Origin: Sabellastarte sp. h YS-2021
Lineage: Eukaryota > Annelida > Polychaeta > Sabellida > Sabellidae
Assembly: GCA_964017235.1 (NCBI GenBank)
Contig: OZ024938.1
Location: 9,663,454 to 9,727,453 of the forward strand
Direction of reading: 5' to 3'
Length of the DNA: 64,000 nt
Made by a program: the position numbers and the translations under genes. The notes below the pieces were generated by a model that was not told the origin of the DNA, made no database searches, and saw only the letters and a program-made list of their open reading frames with translations. This document shows, in pieces, positions 11,334 through 23,800 of this stretch (positions are counted from its first letter, which is position 1; each line of letters opens with the position of its first letter).

Positions 11334-12569
11334 CTGTAAAACAAACATGTCAAGCATTTACAACCCTAAGATACAACAATATTGCAAGTCAACATATTTT
11401 GACTGGATCTCTATAAAGAAATTAAGTAATAAATGTTCCTCTAATAACTATTTATAAAACAGTACGCATAATCAATAATTCTGAAAGAGAGACAACTTTC
11501 AAGAGTCTTGAAAATTGAGGCCTTTTCAGGGACTCTTTTCCCAAAAATTCAACGCATTGATAATAAATTGGACAGCAAACTGTCAGGATTGAGGAGTCAC
11601 ACCACTGTAACTGTGATTCCTTTACTGTAATGGTTAAGTAACACAGCAACTATCAATTAAATGTGTTGAGTTTTCTTTTTTATAACAGAAAACAGTATAT
11701 GTAACACTTGCAATATAAATTTTGACTTTACATACACATACACCAAAGTTTAACATATTTGGCACAGGCCTAACAAAAACGAAGTGGCCCTGATGGAGAT
11801 GTGGGTTATTACCGGGAGCCCTTGTTATTACCCCCATGGGTGATAAAGGCAGATTTTTGCAGAAGATGAGGGGTGGGCGTTTAGTTGATTGTAAGAAAAG
11901 TCATATAAAGCACTAATACCTTAATTTCAGTGTACCTAGGATTGTTTTCTTGGGTTTTTATTGCCATACCAACCTTCATTACACTGAACAATAATAGAGT
12001 CCCATTTGTGGTTTTCCGTCGTAAAAACGAGGTGGAGATTAGTGAGGGAAAAAGCTATAAAACTCACGTAAAGTGAAGAAATATATTGTCTGGTACTAAT
12101 TACTTAATTAATTAAATAACTTTTAAGAATGTCACTTTTATTGTAATGTATTTTCAGTGCAGGTAAATTGCACGTGTGTCAATGGAGAATTACAGGCCTC
12201 ATAAAAAACTTTAAACCACCTTGTTGAAGTAAGAGAAATGTTTAAAGTCATTCACTTTTCATCTTTTTCTAATTTTATTGCTTCAAACATTTTAACTAAT
12301 AGTCTTTCAGAGTCCTTAGACTATTAAGAGTCATAAAAACATACAGAATCAGTTATTTACTTTGAAAACTGAGAGCAGTAAATGTGGTTACAAAACTTTT
12401 GGAAAAACGTCATCAGTAAATTAACTAGAGGATCGCTCGCAAAAAAAAAGATAATGTTTTTGCATAGCAAAAACAAAGCGTCCCGAAAAGGATATAAAGG
12501 TGAGTGCTAAAGTATTAAGAAAATGCTTCGTTTCTAGCCTTATACTGTTGTGGCAACCAAAGTCAGCGC
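11334..12569. other. Unassigned, probable intron of gene 1
   Basis: Mostly A+T-rich. Small open frames at 11452-11837 on the minus strand have no domain and no phase-compatible splice sites that I could see. Confidence 0.35.
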
Positions 12570-12925
12570 AGTCTGCTCTATCTAGCACGGTTTTCAGGAT
12601 ATAAGCATTTTTGTGTTTTGCAAAAAATTCAAAAATTCAAAATGTCCGCTATATTTGGCGAGACAAAAATATTTTGAGAATTGGCATGGCTACTCTGCAG
12701 AGATACCCAGCAGGTCAAAAATTTTGTTGAGTTCGCTCCATATAGCACGGTTTTCAAGATATAAGCATTTTTGTGTTTTGCAAAATCTTTGAAAATTCAA
12801 AATGGCCACCATTTTTGGGGAGACAAAAATTTTTGTCAAGACCACTGCCGCGGTGTGTATCTCCCGCCGAGCATTAAAGGAGAAGAAATAGCTTTTCCGA
12901 GATATTCACAATTTTTCATTTTCGT
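12570..12925. repeat. 168-bp satellite, left block (two copies)
   Basis: Two monomers carry 'gcacggttttcaggatataagcatttttgtgttttgcaa', 'aattcaaaatg(g)cc..c.a.ttttggcgagacaaa' and 'ggcatggctactctgcagagataccc'. They are the same family as 14535-15490 on the other side of the 133-bp array. The left block is somewhat more diverged. Confidence 0.8.
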
Positions 12926-14534
12926 GTGTGAAAGCTCTTCCAAAAGTAGGTGAATGAGTTATTTGAGAAAAATTGGCTATCTGCAATACTTTTAAGAGAT
13001 AATTCACATTTACTCATTTTGAGTAGGTGAATAATTAGCTATGGGTCTGAAACTTCACCAAGTGAAAGCTCTCCCAAAAGTAGGTGAATGAGTTATTTGA
13101 GAAAAATTGGCTATCTGCAATACTTTTAGAGATAATTCGCATTTACTCATTTTGAGTAGGTGAGTAATTAGCTATGGGTCTGAAACTTCACCATGTGAAA
13201 GCTCTCCCACAAGTAGATGAATGAGTATTTGATAAAAATTGGGTATCCGCAATACTTTTACAGATAATTAGCATTTACTCATTTTGAGTAGGTGAATAAA
13301 TAGCTATGGGTCTGAAACTTCACGGAGTGAAAGCTCTCCCAAAAGTAGGTGAATGAGTTATTTGAGAAAAATTGGCTATCTGCAATACTTTTAGAGATAA
13401 TTCGCATTCACTCATTTTGAGTAGGTGAATAATTAGCTATGGGTCTGAAACTTCACCAAGTGAAAGCTCTCCCAAAAGTAGGTGAATGATTTATTTGACA
13501 AAAATTGGCTATCTGCAATACTTTTAGAGATAATTCGCATTTACTCATTTTGAGTAGGTGAGTAATTAGCTATGGGTCTGAAACTTCACCGTGTGAAAGC
13601 TCTCCCAAAAGTAGGTGAATGAGTTATTTGAGAAAAATTGGCTATCTGCAATACTTTTACAGATAATTAGCATCTACTCATTTTGAGTAGGTGAATAATT
13701 AGCTATGGGTCTGAAACTTCACGGAGTGAAAGCTCTCCCAAAAGTAGGTGAATGAGTTATTTGAGAAAAATTGGCTATCTGCAATACTTTTAGAGATAAT
13801 TCACATTTACTCATTTTGAGTAGGTGAGTAATTAGCTATGGGTCTGAAACTTCACCATGTGAAAGCTCTTCCAAAAGTAGGTGAATGAGTTATTTGAGAA
13901 AAATTGGCTATCTGCAATACTTTTAAGAGATAATTTGCATTTACTCATTTTAAGTAGGTGAGTAATTATCTACGGGTCTGAAACTTCACCATGTGAAAGC
14001 TCTCCCAAAAGTACATGAATGAGTTATTTGATAAAAATTGGGTATCCGCAATAGTTTTTGAGATAATTAGCATTTACTCATTTTGAGTAGGTGAGTAATT
14101 AGCTACGGGTCTGAAACTTCACCAAGTGAAAGCTCTCCCAAAAGTAGATGAATGAGTTATTTGAGAAAAATTGGCTATCTGCAATACTTTTAGAGATAAT
14201 TCGCATTTACTCATTTTGAGTAGGTGAGTAATTAGCTATGGGTCTGAAACTTCACCATGTGAAAGCTCTTCCAAAAGTAGATTAATGAGTTATTTGAGAA
14301 AAATTGGCTATCTGCAATACTTTTAAGAGATAATTCGCATTTACTCATTTTGAGTAGGTGAGTAATTATCTACGGGTCTGAAACTTCACCATGTGAAAGC
14401 TCTCCCAAAAGTAGATGAATGAGTTATTTGATAAAAATTGGGTATCCGCAATAGTTTTAGAGATAATTAGCATTTACTCATTTTGAGTAGGTGAATAATT
14501 AGCTACGGGTCTGAAACTTCACCGAGTGGAAGCT
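12926..14534. repeat. 133-bp satellite, about twelve copies
   Basis: The word 'gtgaaagctct(c/t)cc' recurs at about 12927, 13062, 13194, 13327, 13461, 13594, 13726, 13859, 13994, 14127, 14259 and 14392, with a last degenerate form near 14526: a regular period of about 133 bp. Each monomer contains 'aaaagtaggtgaatgagttatttgagaaaaattggctatctgcaatactttt', then 'tttactcattttgagtaggtgagtaattagctatgggtctgaaacttcacc'. Copies alternate between subtypes (for instance 'ggtatccgcaatagttt' versus 'ggctatctgcaatactttt'), indicating higher-order structure. No coding. Confidence 0.9.
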
Positions 14535-15490
14535 CTTTGGGATAGCTGCTCTGCAGAGATACCCTGAAGATCAAAAATTTCGTCGAAAAAAAAGACTCGA
14601 AATCGCTCTATGTAGCACGGTTTTCGAGATATTAGCATTTTTGTGTTTTGCAATTTTTGCGCAAAAATTCGAAAATTCAAAATGGCCGCCATTTTTGGCA
14701 AGACAAAATTTTTTTGAAAATTAGCATGGCTACTCTGCAGATACCCTTTGATTCAAAAATCTTGTCGAAATCGCTCTATCTTGCACGGTTTTCGAGATAT
14801 AAGCATTTTTATGTTTTGCAATTTTGCGAAAAATTCGAAAATTCAAAATGGCCGCCATTTTTTGCGAGAAAATTTTTTTTTGAAAATTGGCATGGCTACT
14901 CTCCAGAGATACCCTGTGGGTCAAAAATTTCGTCGAAATCGCTCTATCTAGCAGGGTTTTCGAGATATAAGCATTTTTATGTTTTGCAATTTTTGCGAAA
15001 AATTCGAAAATTCAAAATGGCCACCATTTTTGGTGAGACAAAATTTTTTTTGAAAATTGGCATGGTTACTCTGCAGAGATACCCTGGGGGTCAAAAATTT
15101 CGTCGAAATCACTCTATCTAGCAGGGTTTTCGAGATATAAACACTTTTATGTTTTGCAATTTTTGCGAAAAATTTGAAAATTCAAAATGGCCACCATTTT
15201 TGGTGAGACAAAAATTTTTTTCAAAATTGGGATACCCTGTGGGTCAAAAATTTCGTCGAAAATGGCTCTATCTACCACGGTTTTCGAGATATAAGCATTT
15301 TTGTGTTTTGCAATTTTTGCGAAAAATTCGAAAATTCAAAATGGCCGCCATTTTTGGCGAGACAAAATTTTTTTCAAAATTGGGATAACTACTCTGCAGA
15401 GATACCCTGTGGGTCAAAAATTTCGTCGAAATCGCTCTATCTAGCACGGTTTTCGAGATATAAGCATTTTTGTGTTTTCCTTATTTGGAA
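14535..15490. repeat. 168-bp satellite, right block (about six copies)
   Basis: 'gttttcgagatataagcattttt' recurs near 14620, 14786, 14956, 15126, 15281 and 15449. Each monomer also carries 'gcgaaaaattcgaaaattcaaaatggccgccatttttgg', 'gagacaaaattttttt', 'ggcatggctactctgcagagataccctg' and 'gtcaaaaatttcgtcgaaatcgctctatctagcac'. Overlapping open frames of up to 157 codons follow the period and are not genes. A single diverged monomer sits near 48040-48165. Confidence 0.9.
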
Positions 15491-17024
15491 AATTCATAAT
15501 GATTAATTAATCATTAATTACTCGGCCGTTTCTTAACCAATCAATGCCAAAATCTAATGATTTCCAGATTTTAATAGAATGAATGTGTTTGCCAAGTTTC
15601 AGGTGAATTGATAAAATTCCTTTCAAGTTATCATCCGGACAAGCTTCCCCATCGAAAAAATACATTTTTGGTCTTGTGACCTCTCTGATTGGTTGAAATG
15701 TCACTGCAGCATATCCAAAAAAATTCCCCAAGGCTACTGCCTAAACATGCCAAATTTGAAAAGAATCCGCCTAACGGTTAGAGTTATAAGGAAAACAAAA
15801 TGCGGAGCCTGAAGGCCTCCCATACACAAACAAGCGTCATTTGACAAAAAGTAAGGTGACATATAAACTTTTTTATTCATCTTTATAATCCTGCATGCTG
15901 TCAGTTATAAAATCTTAGAAAAGTATCAAGACATGTTGCACACTTTTCTATGTTATAAGGCTCCTTCAGTATCAACACAGATGTTAATTTTTAAATGAGG
16001 TACAATAGAAATTGGTGAATCGCTGTCCCCCCCCCCCCCCCCCCACGTAGTGCAAAACAAAAACTGTGTACGCACAAATATAAAGTGTTATTTTCATTCT
16101 TTGAGGTATATGTGCCGTTCACTAATATTTAATGCCTATCCAGCTGCCATGAATAAATTTCTACATATTTATGAAATGTAAACTAACTTCACCAACCTTT
16201 TCTGCTGCCATAAATGTATGTTATAGTAATGTCTGAAATGTTTTATAAATATATTTATATTATAATTTTTTCACCTACAACTAATTCAAAGGAGCAAGAA
16301 TAATTGGCCACTAGAACAGAAATATGTACTTCAAGATTTACACAGAAAACAAGTACATGTGAGCTGTCCCTCGCCATTGCGTCCATCAGTATTTCAAAAT
16401 CAATTGGCGATGGGACAAGTATATGCGTGCAAATCGCGACCAAAACGGCTTGCACCCAACAACTCGCGCACACAACTCGCACCCAAAATTCAAGTATTTG
16501 CTCTTCAAATGGCATTTTTATTTAGGGCATGGCTTGATTTCATTGGTTAATTAAATTAATCATGTTTGCAGACGAAAGGTAGACTGGTTGCTTGGATCTT
16601 CTGTTTGTAAAATATGGCTAGAAACCCATCGTGGCTTCATATATTTCCTTATGTATAAGCTGCTTTTTATTTATAAAATATTGCTAGGAAACCTAATGTT
16701 AAACTTTATATATTTTTGAATAGACGTATGTTAAATATTTAATTAAATTAATCACGTTTGCAGACAAAAAAAACTTTGTCTTGAGTGAGTTTTAACCAGT
16801 AACAATTTATTTCATTGGTTAATTAATCATGTTTGCAGACGAAAGGTAGACTGGTTGCCTGGATCTTCTGTTTGTAAAATAGAAGATTATTGGGTGCGAG
16901 TTGTTTTGGTCGCGACTTGCCGGTAATTCATGGGACAAAAGCTCGGTCTACTTGAACATCAACGCCGAAGGACCAGTAATCCCACTAAAAGATGCATAAC
17001 ATCTGGTGCTAACACCGAATTTAC
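15491..17024. other. Unassigned, with internal direct and inverted repeats
   Basis: It holds an 18-base C run (16027-16044). A direct repeat of about 65 bp ('atcatgtttgcagacgaaaggtagactggttgc.tggatcttctgtttgtaaaat') lies near 16559-16612 and 16825-16880. A diverged inverted repeat carries 'tcgcgaccaaaac..cttgcaccca' near 16434-16460 and its complement near 16892-16925. Probable first intron of gene 1. No coding exon recognised. Confidence 0.45.
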
Positions 17025-17186
17025 CTTCTCGTCTCCATTCTTGGCAATATTTGACAAATTTGCAACTTCAACATTTGCGCTAAGCAAATGTTTCTGCAAA
17101 TCTTCCATAACAAAATTTAGCTTTTCTTCTGCCATTTTGGAATCTAATGTAAACTTTCCTTCTATCTGAACTTTGCAGCCGTTCAT
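17025..17186 (-). CDS. Host gene 1, first coding exon
   Basis: On the minus strand an ATG at 17186 opens 54 codons without a stop: MNGCKVQIEGKFTLDSKMAE onward, ending NGDEK, directly before a donor GTAAAT (17024-17019). A second ATG (codon 18, MAEEKLNF) is an alternative start. The exon ends in phase 0, matching the phase-0 start of 11225-11333, and the composition (K/E/L/N-rich) is unlike the shadow frames around it. The protein family is not recognised. Reading past the donor the frame stops after about 21 more codons, which supports splicing. Confidence 0.55.
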
Positions 17187-19489
17187 TTGATTTTACGAGT
17201 CATTAAAATTTCTATAAAGTAGTGTTTCTCTGTTTCATTGTTTGTATTATTTCCTTTTATCTTAATATTAATGAATATTGAAGAACACCTGAACTACAGA
17301 ACTTTTTCAGAATTTTTGTATAGCCATAGAAATTGTGAGCTTTAAGTGATGTACGCTATAGATTACCTGCCAAATTATTACCGGAGATCAGACCTCCACA
17401 GCTTTCACTGGTCTCAAACCTTCTAGCTCCTTCAAACCCCTGTACCTTTTCTTGGCTTTCAAAGGAGCAGGTTAAGAAAAAACATTAGAAATTTTTCCAA
17501 CAAATTTTCTCCCTTGAACCATGTAATACAATCCTTGTTATGGCGTATTTGGGAATCCTTATCTCCTAAATTTTATTAATAATAAATGCAGCGCTTCAAG
17601 GAGAAAATTTTCCAAAATTGTTCAAACAGGCCTATGTCAATCCTTTACATAAACTACAGACTTGTTCCTAAGTTAGCTTAATTTCAAAGGCCTTTGGAAG
17701 AGTAGTGACATCTCAATTCCAAGCTCCCACACTCAAAAAACAACCACACCTATGAATTAATATGTCTCCTTAACATACCAAATTATCTTATCTTCGATGG
17801 GGGGGGGGGGGGGGGGGGGTGTACTGTAGCTGCCATTACTCTTCATCATCGCTCTGCTGCATTGGCACTATTTGTACAAAAGTTGAAATGAACTATTTAA
17901 GGAAGAAGAGAAATAGGCCATCACACCTTATATCGTGACAAAGATTTTAATATATTAGATTGTTACATTAAAGTGAAATTTGATCATATTCCCAGATGAG
18001 AATTAAGCAAGATAAGTCAGATAATTTGAGAGCTATAAGGTTTAAAAGTGGGAAAAAAATTACATAAATTGGGTCCCTATGGGCATTTTTGAAAACTTTA
18101 ATGTGACGTTAAAATTAAAGCTACAGACTGCAGGGTCTTCAAATTCTTTCAGGATAGTCCTTTGAACTTATAGGTATTTTAAAATGGAAAACTCCACTGA
18201 CAACCAATAAAACACATGCAGGATAAAGTAAAAATTGAGTTTAAACCACATAAAGTTTGAAACATGACTAACCAGAATACCTAAATGAAATAGTCTGTCT
18301 CCATGCCTTGCTGAAAAATGACAGATGCATTGATCAAATTAAACTTTCTTTAAGTCTCTTCTTTCAGCCACTATGTTCCTACTTTCTGGTGCTCCCTCAG
18401 TTAATGGTATTTTTTCATCTCACACCCTTTCATACCTGTCGCATGCAACGTGAATTACTTGTGTGTTTTCCACATGAAAGTCCTGCTGCATGTAAATTGA
18501 GACAAAATATTGTGAAAGGCACACAATCAATCAATCAATGCATTTCACTACATGATAAAAGATTAGAAGGAATATGCTTATGTAGTGGGGCTGTATTGGA
18601 TCCCTGGGACATCATTTTGTGATAAGCCTAAACAAAGGAGAAAAAGACTATGGTATTGTGTCAGGTATTTAACCAATTAAGTAAAAAGCATTTGTACGGG
18701 TGATCAGAACCTGAATAAGTGCAATGCTTGAAGTTATGGGTTGTTTTGGATCAAGGCTCTCTCAAGGTCTTAGTATTTGCTACACCCAATAAATAATTAG
18801 CAGCTAGTATCTTAAACAAGAAACACTTTTTAAGGTTAAAAATGTTAATAATTTCATGTATAAAGGAATGGTGAACTTTTGAAAAAAATTTTCTTGATAT
18901 TTAATCTTTCGAAATAAAAACACTGATTAATTAAAATTTAATGTGAAGTTTTTCCTATGAGCAGGACCAGTGAAAACTATTAGGGTAGATTAGTAAAAAA
19001 TATTTCCTCGCTCAATGAGAATGCAGCATTAATTTTTTTATTTTTTTCAGTATAATATGTCTGATGCACAGGCTTTGTTTGTTTCAAAAATAGGAAGCTT
19101 CGTCAGGCAGGAAACCCAGCCTGCAGGTACAACTAACTACAACTGAGCAAGAACATTGAGATTTGGGAAAATCTAAGGAACAACTTCAGTTGTAAGCAGT
19201 ATCCAGAACACGAAATGTTGTCAGATGTATGAACTTTCATGTAATTGAAAAAGGGGAAACATACATATTTTATTTGTTCATTGTGTGAGAATTTCTTACA
19301 AAAGCAGGAATGCATCTGTCAATTCAGATGGAAACCTATTATGAAGCAACAGTTTCTGTAGCACAATTACACATATATCAAGACCACTGCCACGATGGTT
19401 ATATCCCACTGGCAAGCAAAAATGGTAAGGTGACCCTGAAAGAGAGTTCCAAACCCAAGGACCAATATATTAGAGATATATGGCCATTT
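17187..19489. other. Unassigned; includes a 21-base G run
   Basis: No gene, exon pair or repeat family recognised. It would contain the promoter and any 5' untranslated exons of gene 1, but I cannot point to a core promoter. A run of 21 G lies at 17799-17819. A 104-codon open frame at 18308-18622 (plus) lacks any recognisable domain. Confidence 0.4.
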
Positions 19490-19885
19490 TAGTATGAGGA
19501 CCACACTTGACCTTGAAAGAGGGGTCAAAGGTTAAATTTCGCTCGCGCAAAAGATTCACAAGCCATGATATCTTACAAGTTGTTTTCATGTTTTGAAGCC
19601 CTAGGACCAATTATAAGGGAGATAGAAGGCCTTTTTTCGTCTGATGATCCTACTTGGACTTGAAGTAGGGTCAAAGGTCAAGTTTTACACTTCCAAAAGA
19701 TTTGCAGGCCATGATTTTCCATCAGCTGTTTTCATATTTGAAAGCCCTAAAACCAATAATAGGGGAGATATAAGAACTGTTTAGTATGATGACCCCACTT
19801 GACATTGAAGAAAGAACCAAAAGTCAAATCTGAAACTTGCAAAAGATTCATAGGCCATGATTTCCTATAAGTTGTTTCATTTTGC
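19490..19885. repeat. Diverged tandem repeat, three copies, related to 786-1250
   Basis: Three copies of about 120-130 bp contain 'ccacttgaccttgaa.gaggggtcaaaggt', 'caaaagattcacaagccatgat' and 'gccctaggaccaat.ataagggagatag'. The order of words is as in 786-1250, but the copies are more diverged. Confidence 0.7.
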
Positions 19886-20225
19886 CCCTTTTGTAATTAA
19901 GAAATTTAAGACCATAAAGTATCTGCTATAGCAACAGCGCTTACCACATACTCTCAAAAAGCGAATTAGCTCTAAATCCTCTTGGGTGCCATATCCTGAA
20001 AATTGGATGAAATCCATGCACTGGTTTATGCTGTAGATCACCCACAACGTTCAAGGCCCAAAAATCTTAAAGTGTTGCCATTGTGACAGTTGTTACCAGA
20101 TACCACACAAAACCAAATCAGCTCTAGATTATCTTGGGTTCAACATATCTTTAGGTTTGGTAAAAATCCATGCCTGAAAATTTGGTGAAGTTCATGCATG
20201 GGTTCAGGATGTGGAGTACCCACAA
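19886..20225. repeat. About 190-bp diverged tandem pair
   Basis: Two imperfect copies share 'taccacatactctcaaaa.....aaattagctctaaat.(c/a)tcttgggt(g/t)c.a.atatc' and 'ggtgaa(a/g)t(c/t)catgca(c)tggtt(t/c)a(t/g)g.tgt.ga'. No coding. Confidence 0.5.
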
Positions 20226-20828
20226 GTTTTATCTCCGCTGCCACCAGACACTGTAGGGGACAACTATAACCCTGAGGTTAAAAACAAATTTTCCAACTTA
20301 ATTTTGCCCTTGACAGGTGTTTTAAGATACCCCGACTATGGTTTGCCTTCAAGCTGTCACACATGCCAAAGCTATAATTGCAATACTAAAAGAAATAAAT
20401 ATCAAAATAATACTACCGAAGTGCTATAAGACACTAATACTATTTTCACACTGTATATATGTTGATATGCCTTACACAATATTTATATGATAGCAGATTG
20501 TGTTTTGAAAGTGATTGATTGAACTTTCTCATCAGAGGCTGGAGTTTAAAGGAGTAATTCCTCCCTAAGGTATTATTTTCAGGTGCAAATGCACCTGTGG
20601 TTTTGCACCAGTGCAAGCATACTTTATACTGTAAATGGCAGTATAGGTAAGTTCTAATATTCATAGTGCCTAATTAGATCATATTTATAAGTTCATGATA
20701 ACTAATATGTATGAGGTTTATGCAGGCAGTTTATGATTCATATAACATTCAAACCCATTGCCTCGTAAGCACTTAAGAAGGTTAGGTACAGGTGCCTGAT
20801 GGTAAGTCCACATGTTGTTTTTTTTGTT
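20226..20828. other. Unassigned sequence
   Basis: No gene recognised. It ends at a 17-base C run (20829-20845) that abuts the 3' end of the LINE. Confidence 0.35.
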
Positions 20829-23800
20829 CCCCCCCCCCCCCCCCCTGAAGGGTCTTTTTATTGATCTAAAGGCACAATTGCTCTAGGAACAAAATAATAA
20901 AATTGGTACAAACAAATACATAAATCATTACATTTTCATTCTGCAAAACTGAAAAAATGTACTTCTTTTCTCTTTTAACAGAGCAAAATATAGAATACTA
21001 AGGAACATTAAGTGATCGTTTTTTAATGTAACAAAGAAAAAAAACACTTGAAAATGTGGAGTACATGAGTATTAATTCAGAAGGAAAATGGGGATGAAAT
21101 CAAAAGGAAATGAAATTCAGATTTATTCACAGAAGAGTTGATTGAATCCAACCCAAAAATTCTCAAAATAATTTTCCTTAGAATTTACTTTTGCCATGAA
21201 ATATTGGTCGTTGTATAGTAGTTCCAGTTTTGGTTTCAACTTTAAAAGTGCTAAACTATGATTTTTTCTTGAAGCAGAAAATATATAATTCTTTGTTCCC
21301 AATATAATTGTATTCAATGGAATAAAGTAATCGGATTTCAGATATCCAAATAAAATTTCTGGTACACTCAGTTTTACTTTAATATTGGTCCTAAAATGAA
21401 TCCAATTTTCTACTTCTTTCCATAGTATTGCAACTTATGGACATAGACAGAACAAGTGGATCAATGTTTCCGGGGAATTATCACATAAGAGACATTTCCC
21501 ATTGTTTTTTATTGACATTTTGTGGAGTAATTCTTCAGTCCCAAATATTTTATGGATGATTCTGTATTGGAACCATATATGGTTTTTATTATTTATAACT
21601 TTAAAACAAATAGTGAATATCTTAGTCCAAGACTGTTCCTCAATTTTACAATTTAGTTCATTTTTCCATTTTTCGTTAAGGTGAACATGTAGATTCCCTG
21701 GCTTTTCAATCAGAATTTTATAAAAACCTTTTGCCTTTTCCTTGTTAGATAATACATAAAGGATACACCTAGGTATTTGAGGTCGTTCAAAATGAACAGG
21801 TAATTTAATATTTCGAGCTGATATATATTTTCGGATTAGCCATTTTAGCCTATAAGTCTCTAAAAAATTTGATTGTTTTGTACTGTATTTTTGCTCTAGA
21901 CAGTTACTATCAAGAAATTCACAGTTACTGTCAATTATGTCACCAACACATTCTACTCCTTTTTTAAACCATGTTGGAAAGAATAACTTTTCATTAGAAA
22001 TGTTACAGTTATACCATAATGGACTTGAAAGTACATCATTTTCAGTTTTGATTGGTATTTTATCACAAAAATCAGCCCAAGTTTGTAAAACTTCAATCAC
22101 AAATTTGTTGGTTATTGTGTTACTTACATATTTGCACCAGGTGGGTCCAAATTTAGTAATTTTGTAAATTGGACACACCGATTGCTCAAAAATGTCTATC
22201 CATGAGGAACTTGTTGACTTGAACAGTCTAGACATCCAAGTAAGTTTCAGTGATTGTATAAAATATTGTAGGTCCAGCATTCTAAGACCTCCTTTATTAA
22301 AATCTTGAATGGTAATGCTCCTTTTTATTTTGTCAGGTTTCTGATTCCACAGGTAGCCAAATAAAAGGGAATTTATTTCTTTAATTAATTGATGATCAGG
22401 GGAAGGAATTGTGGTAAATAAATGTACAAATTTTGATAAAATAAAAGTCTTTATAACTGTTATTCTGCCAATAGGTGTTAGAGGTCTCCATTTCCAAGAC
22501 TGTAAAAGCTTCTTCGCTTTTTCAAAAGCAAGAGAATAATTTAAAGTAGTCATTTTGTCTAGATTAACAGAAAACCTCAGTCCAAGTAAGTCAAACTGGG
22601 TAGTGCCCCAGTCCAAGTTGGCATCTACAGACAATTTATCTTTTGAATGTTTTCGTTTACCAATCCAAATCACCTTTGTCTTATTTTTGTTCATTTTTAA
22701 GCCTGAAAAAGATCCAAATATTTCAATAATATTAAGTGCTGATTGAAGTGAATCACAGGAACCATCTAAGAAGACAGTTGTATCATCTGCAAATTGTGAT
22801 AATTTAAATTCTTTTTGTCCAATTGTAATACCTTTAAATTGACATTCGAATTCTAGAAGATAGCTCAAAATTTGACCACAAAATATAAATAAGTAGGACG
22901 CAATGGGGTCACCTTGTTTGCAGCCTCTAGCAATTGTTATATGTGCCGACCTCACTCCAGCCTGAACAACAGAGGCAGTAAAATTTTGGTTCATAAGTTT
23001 TATCCAATTTATATAATCAGAGGGAAACCCTAAGAATTCCAAAACATTGTACATAAATTTCCAGGAGATGGAATCAAAAGCTTTTTCAAAATCTATCGAC
23101 ATTAACAACCCAGGCTTTTGTTTATTTTCTAAATATTCCATAATATCATACACCAATCTTGTGGATTCACCAATGTATCTACCTTTAATAAAGCCAGTCT
23201 GGGTATCAGAGATTAGTTTATGTAAACAGTTTTTGGTACGATTGGCTATTGTCCCAGATGCAAGCTTATAAAGTACATTTAAAAGTGAGATAGGTCTCCA
23301 GTTTTTTAGAAAGATTCTCTCTTTACTTCCTTTAGGAATGCAATTAATCAATGCATGTCTTAAGCTTATTGATAATTCACCTTTATGAAAGCAATGGTTC
23401 AAAGCTCTAGTTACAAGAAATTTTAATTTACTCCAAAACATTTTGAAAAATTCAGCTGGAAAGCCATCTATCCCTGGTGTTTTATTATTTTTCATATCTT
23501 TTAGGGTTTTTCCAAGTTCATCAGATGTTAAAGGTTTGCCCAAACCTTGAGAATCTGTAGAAGTTAACTTATTGATATGTCTATTTTCAAAAAGATTGTT
23601 AAGATCAATATCAGATATTTCTGTATCTCTGCTTTAAAATAGTTTGGAATAAAAAAGTTCTATTTCCTTCAAGATGTCAGCTTGATCTGTAATTATGCGT
23701 CCGTCTTCTGTTTGGATTTTTCTAACAGTTTTTTCAATATAGCGTTTTTGTTCCAGAGAACAGAGGAATTTTGTCGGCCTTTCTCCAATATGTAACCACT

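Noticed and set aside
14648-15506. Overlapping open frames up to 157 codons across 14.6-15.5 kb
   Set aside because: They follow the 168-bp satellite period on both strands and encode only the repeat.
18308-18622. 104-codon plus-strand frame
   Set aside because: No domain, hydrophobic low-complexity start, no splice context; probably chance.
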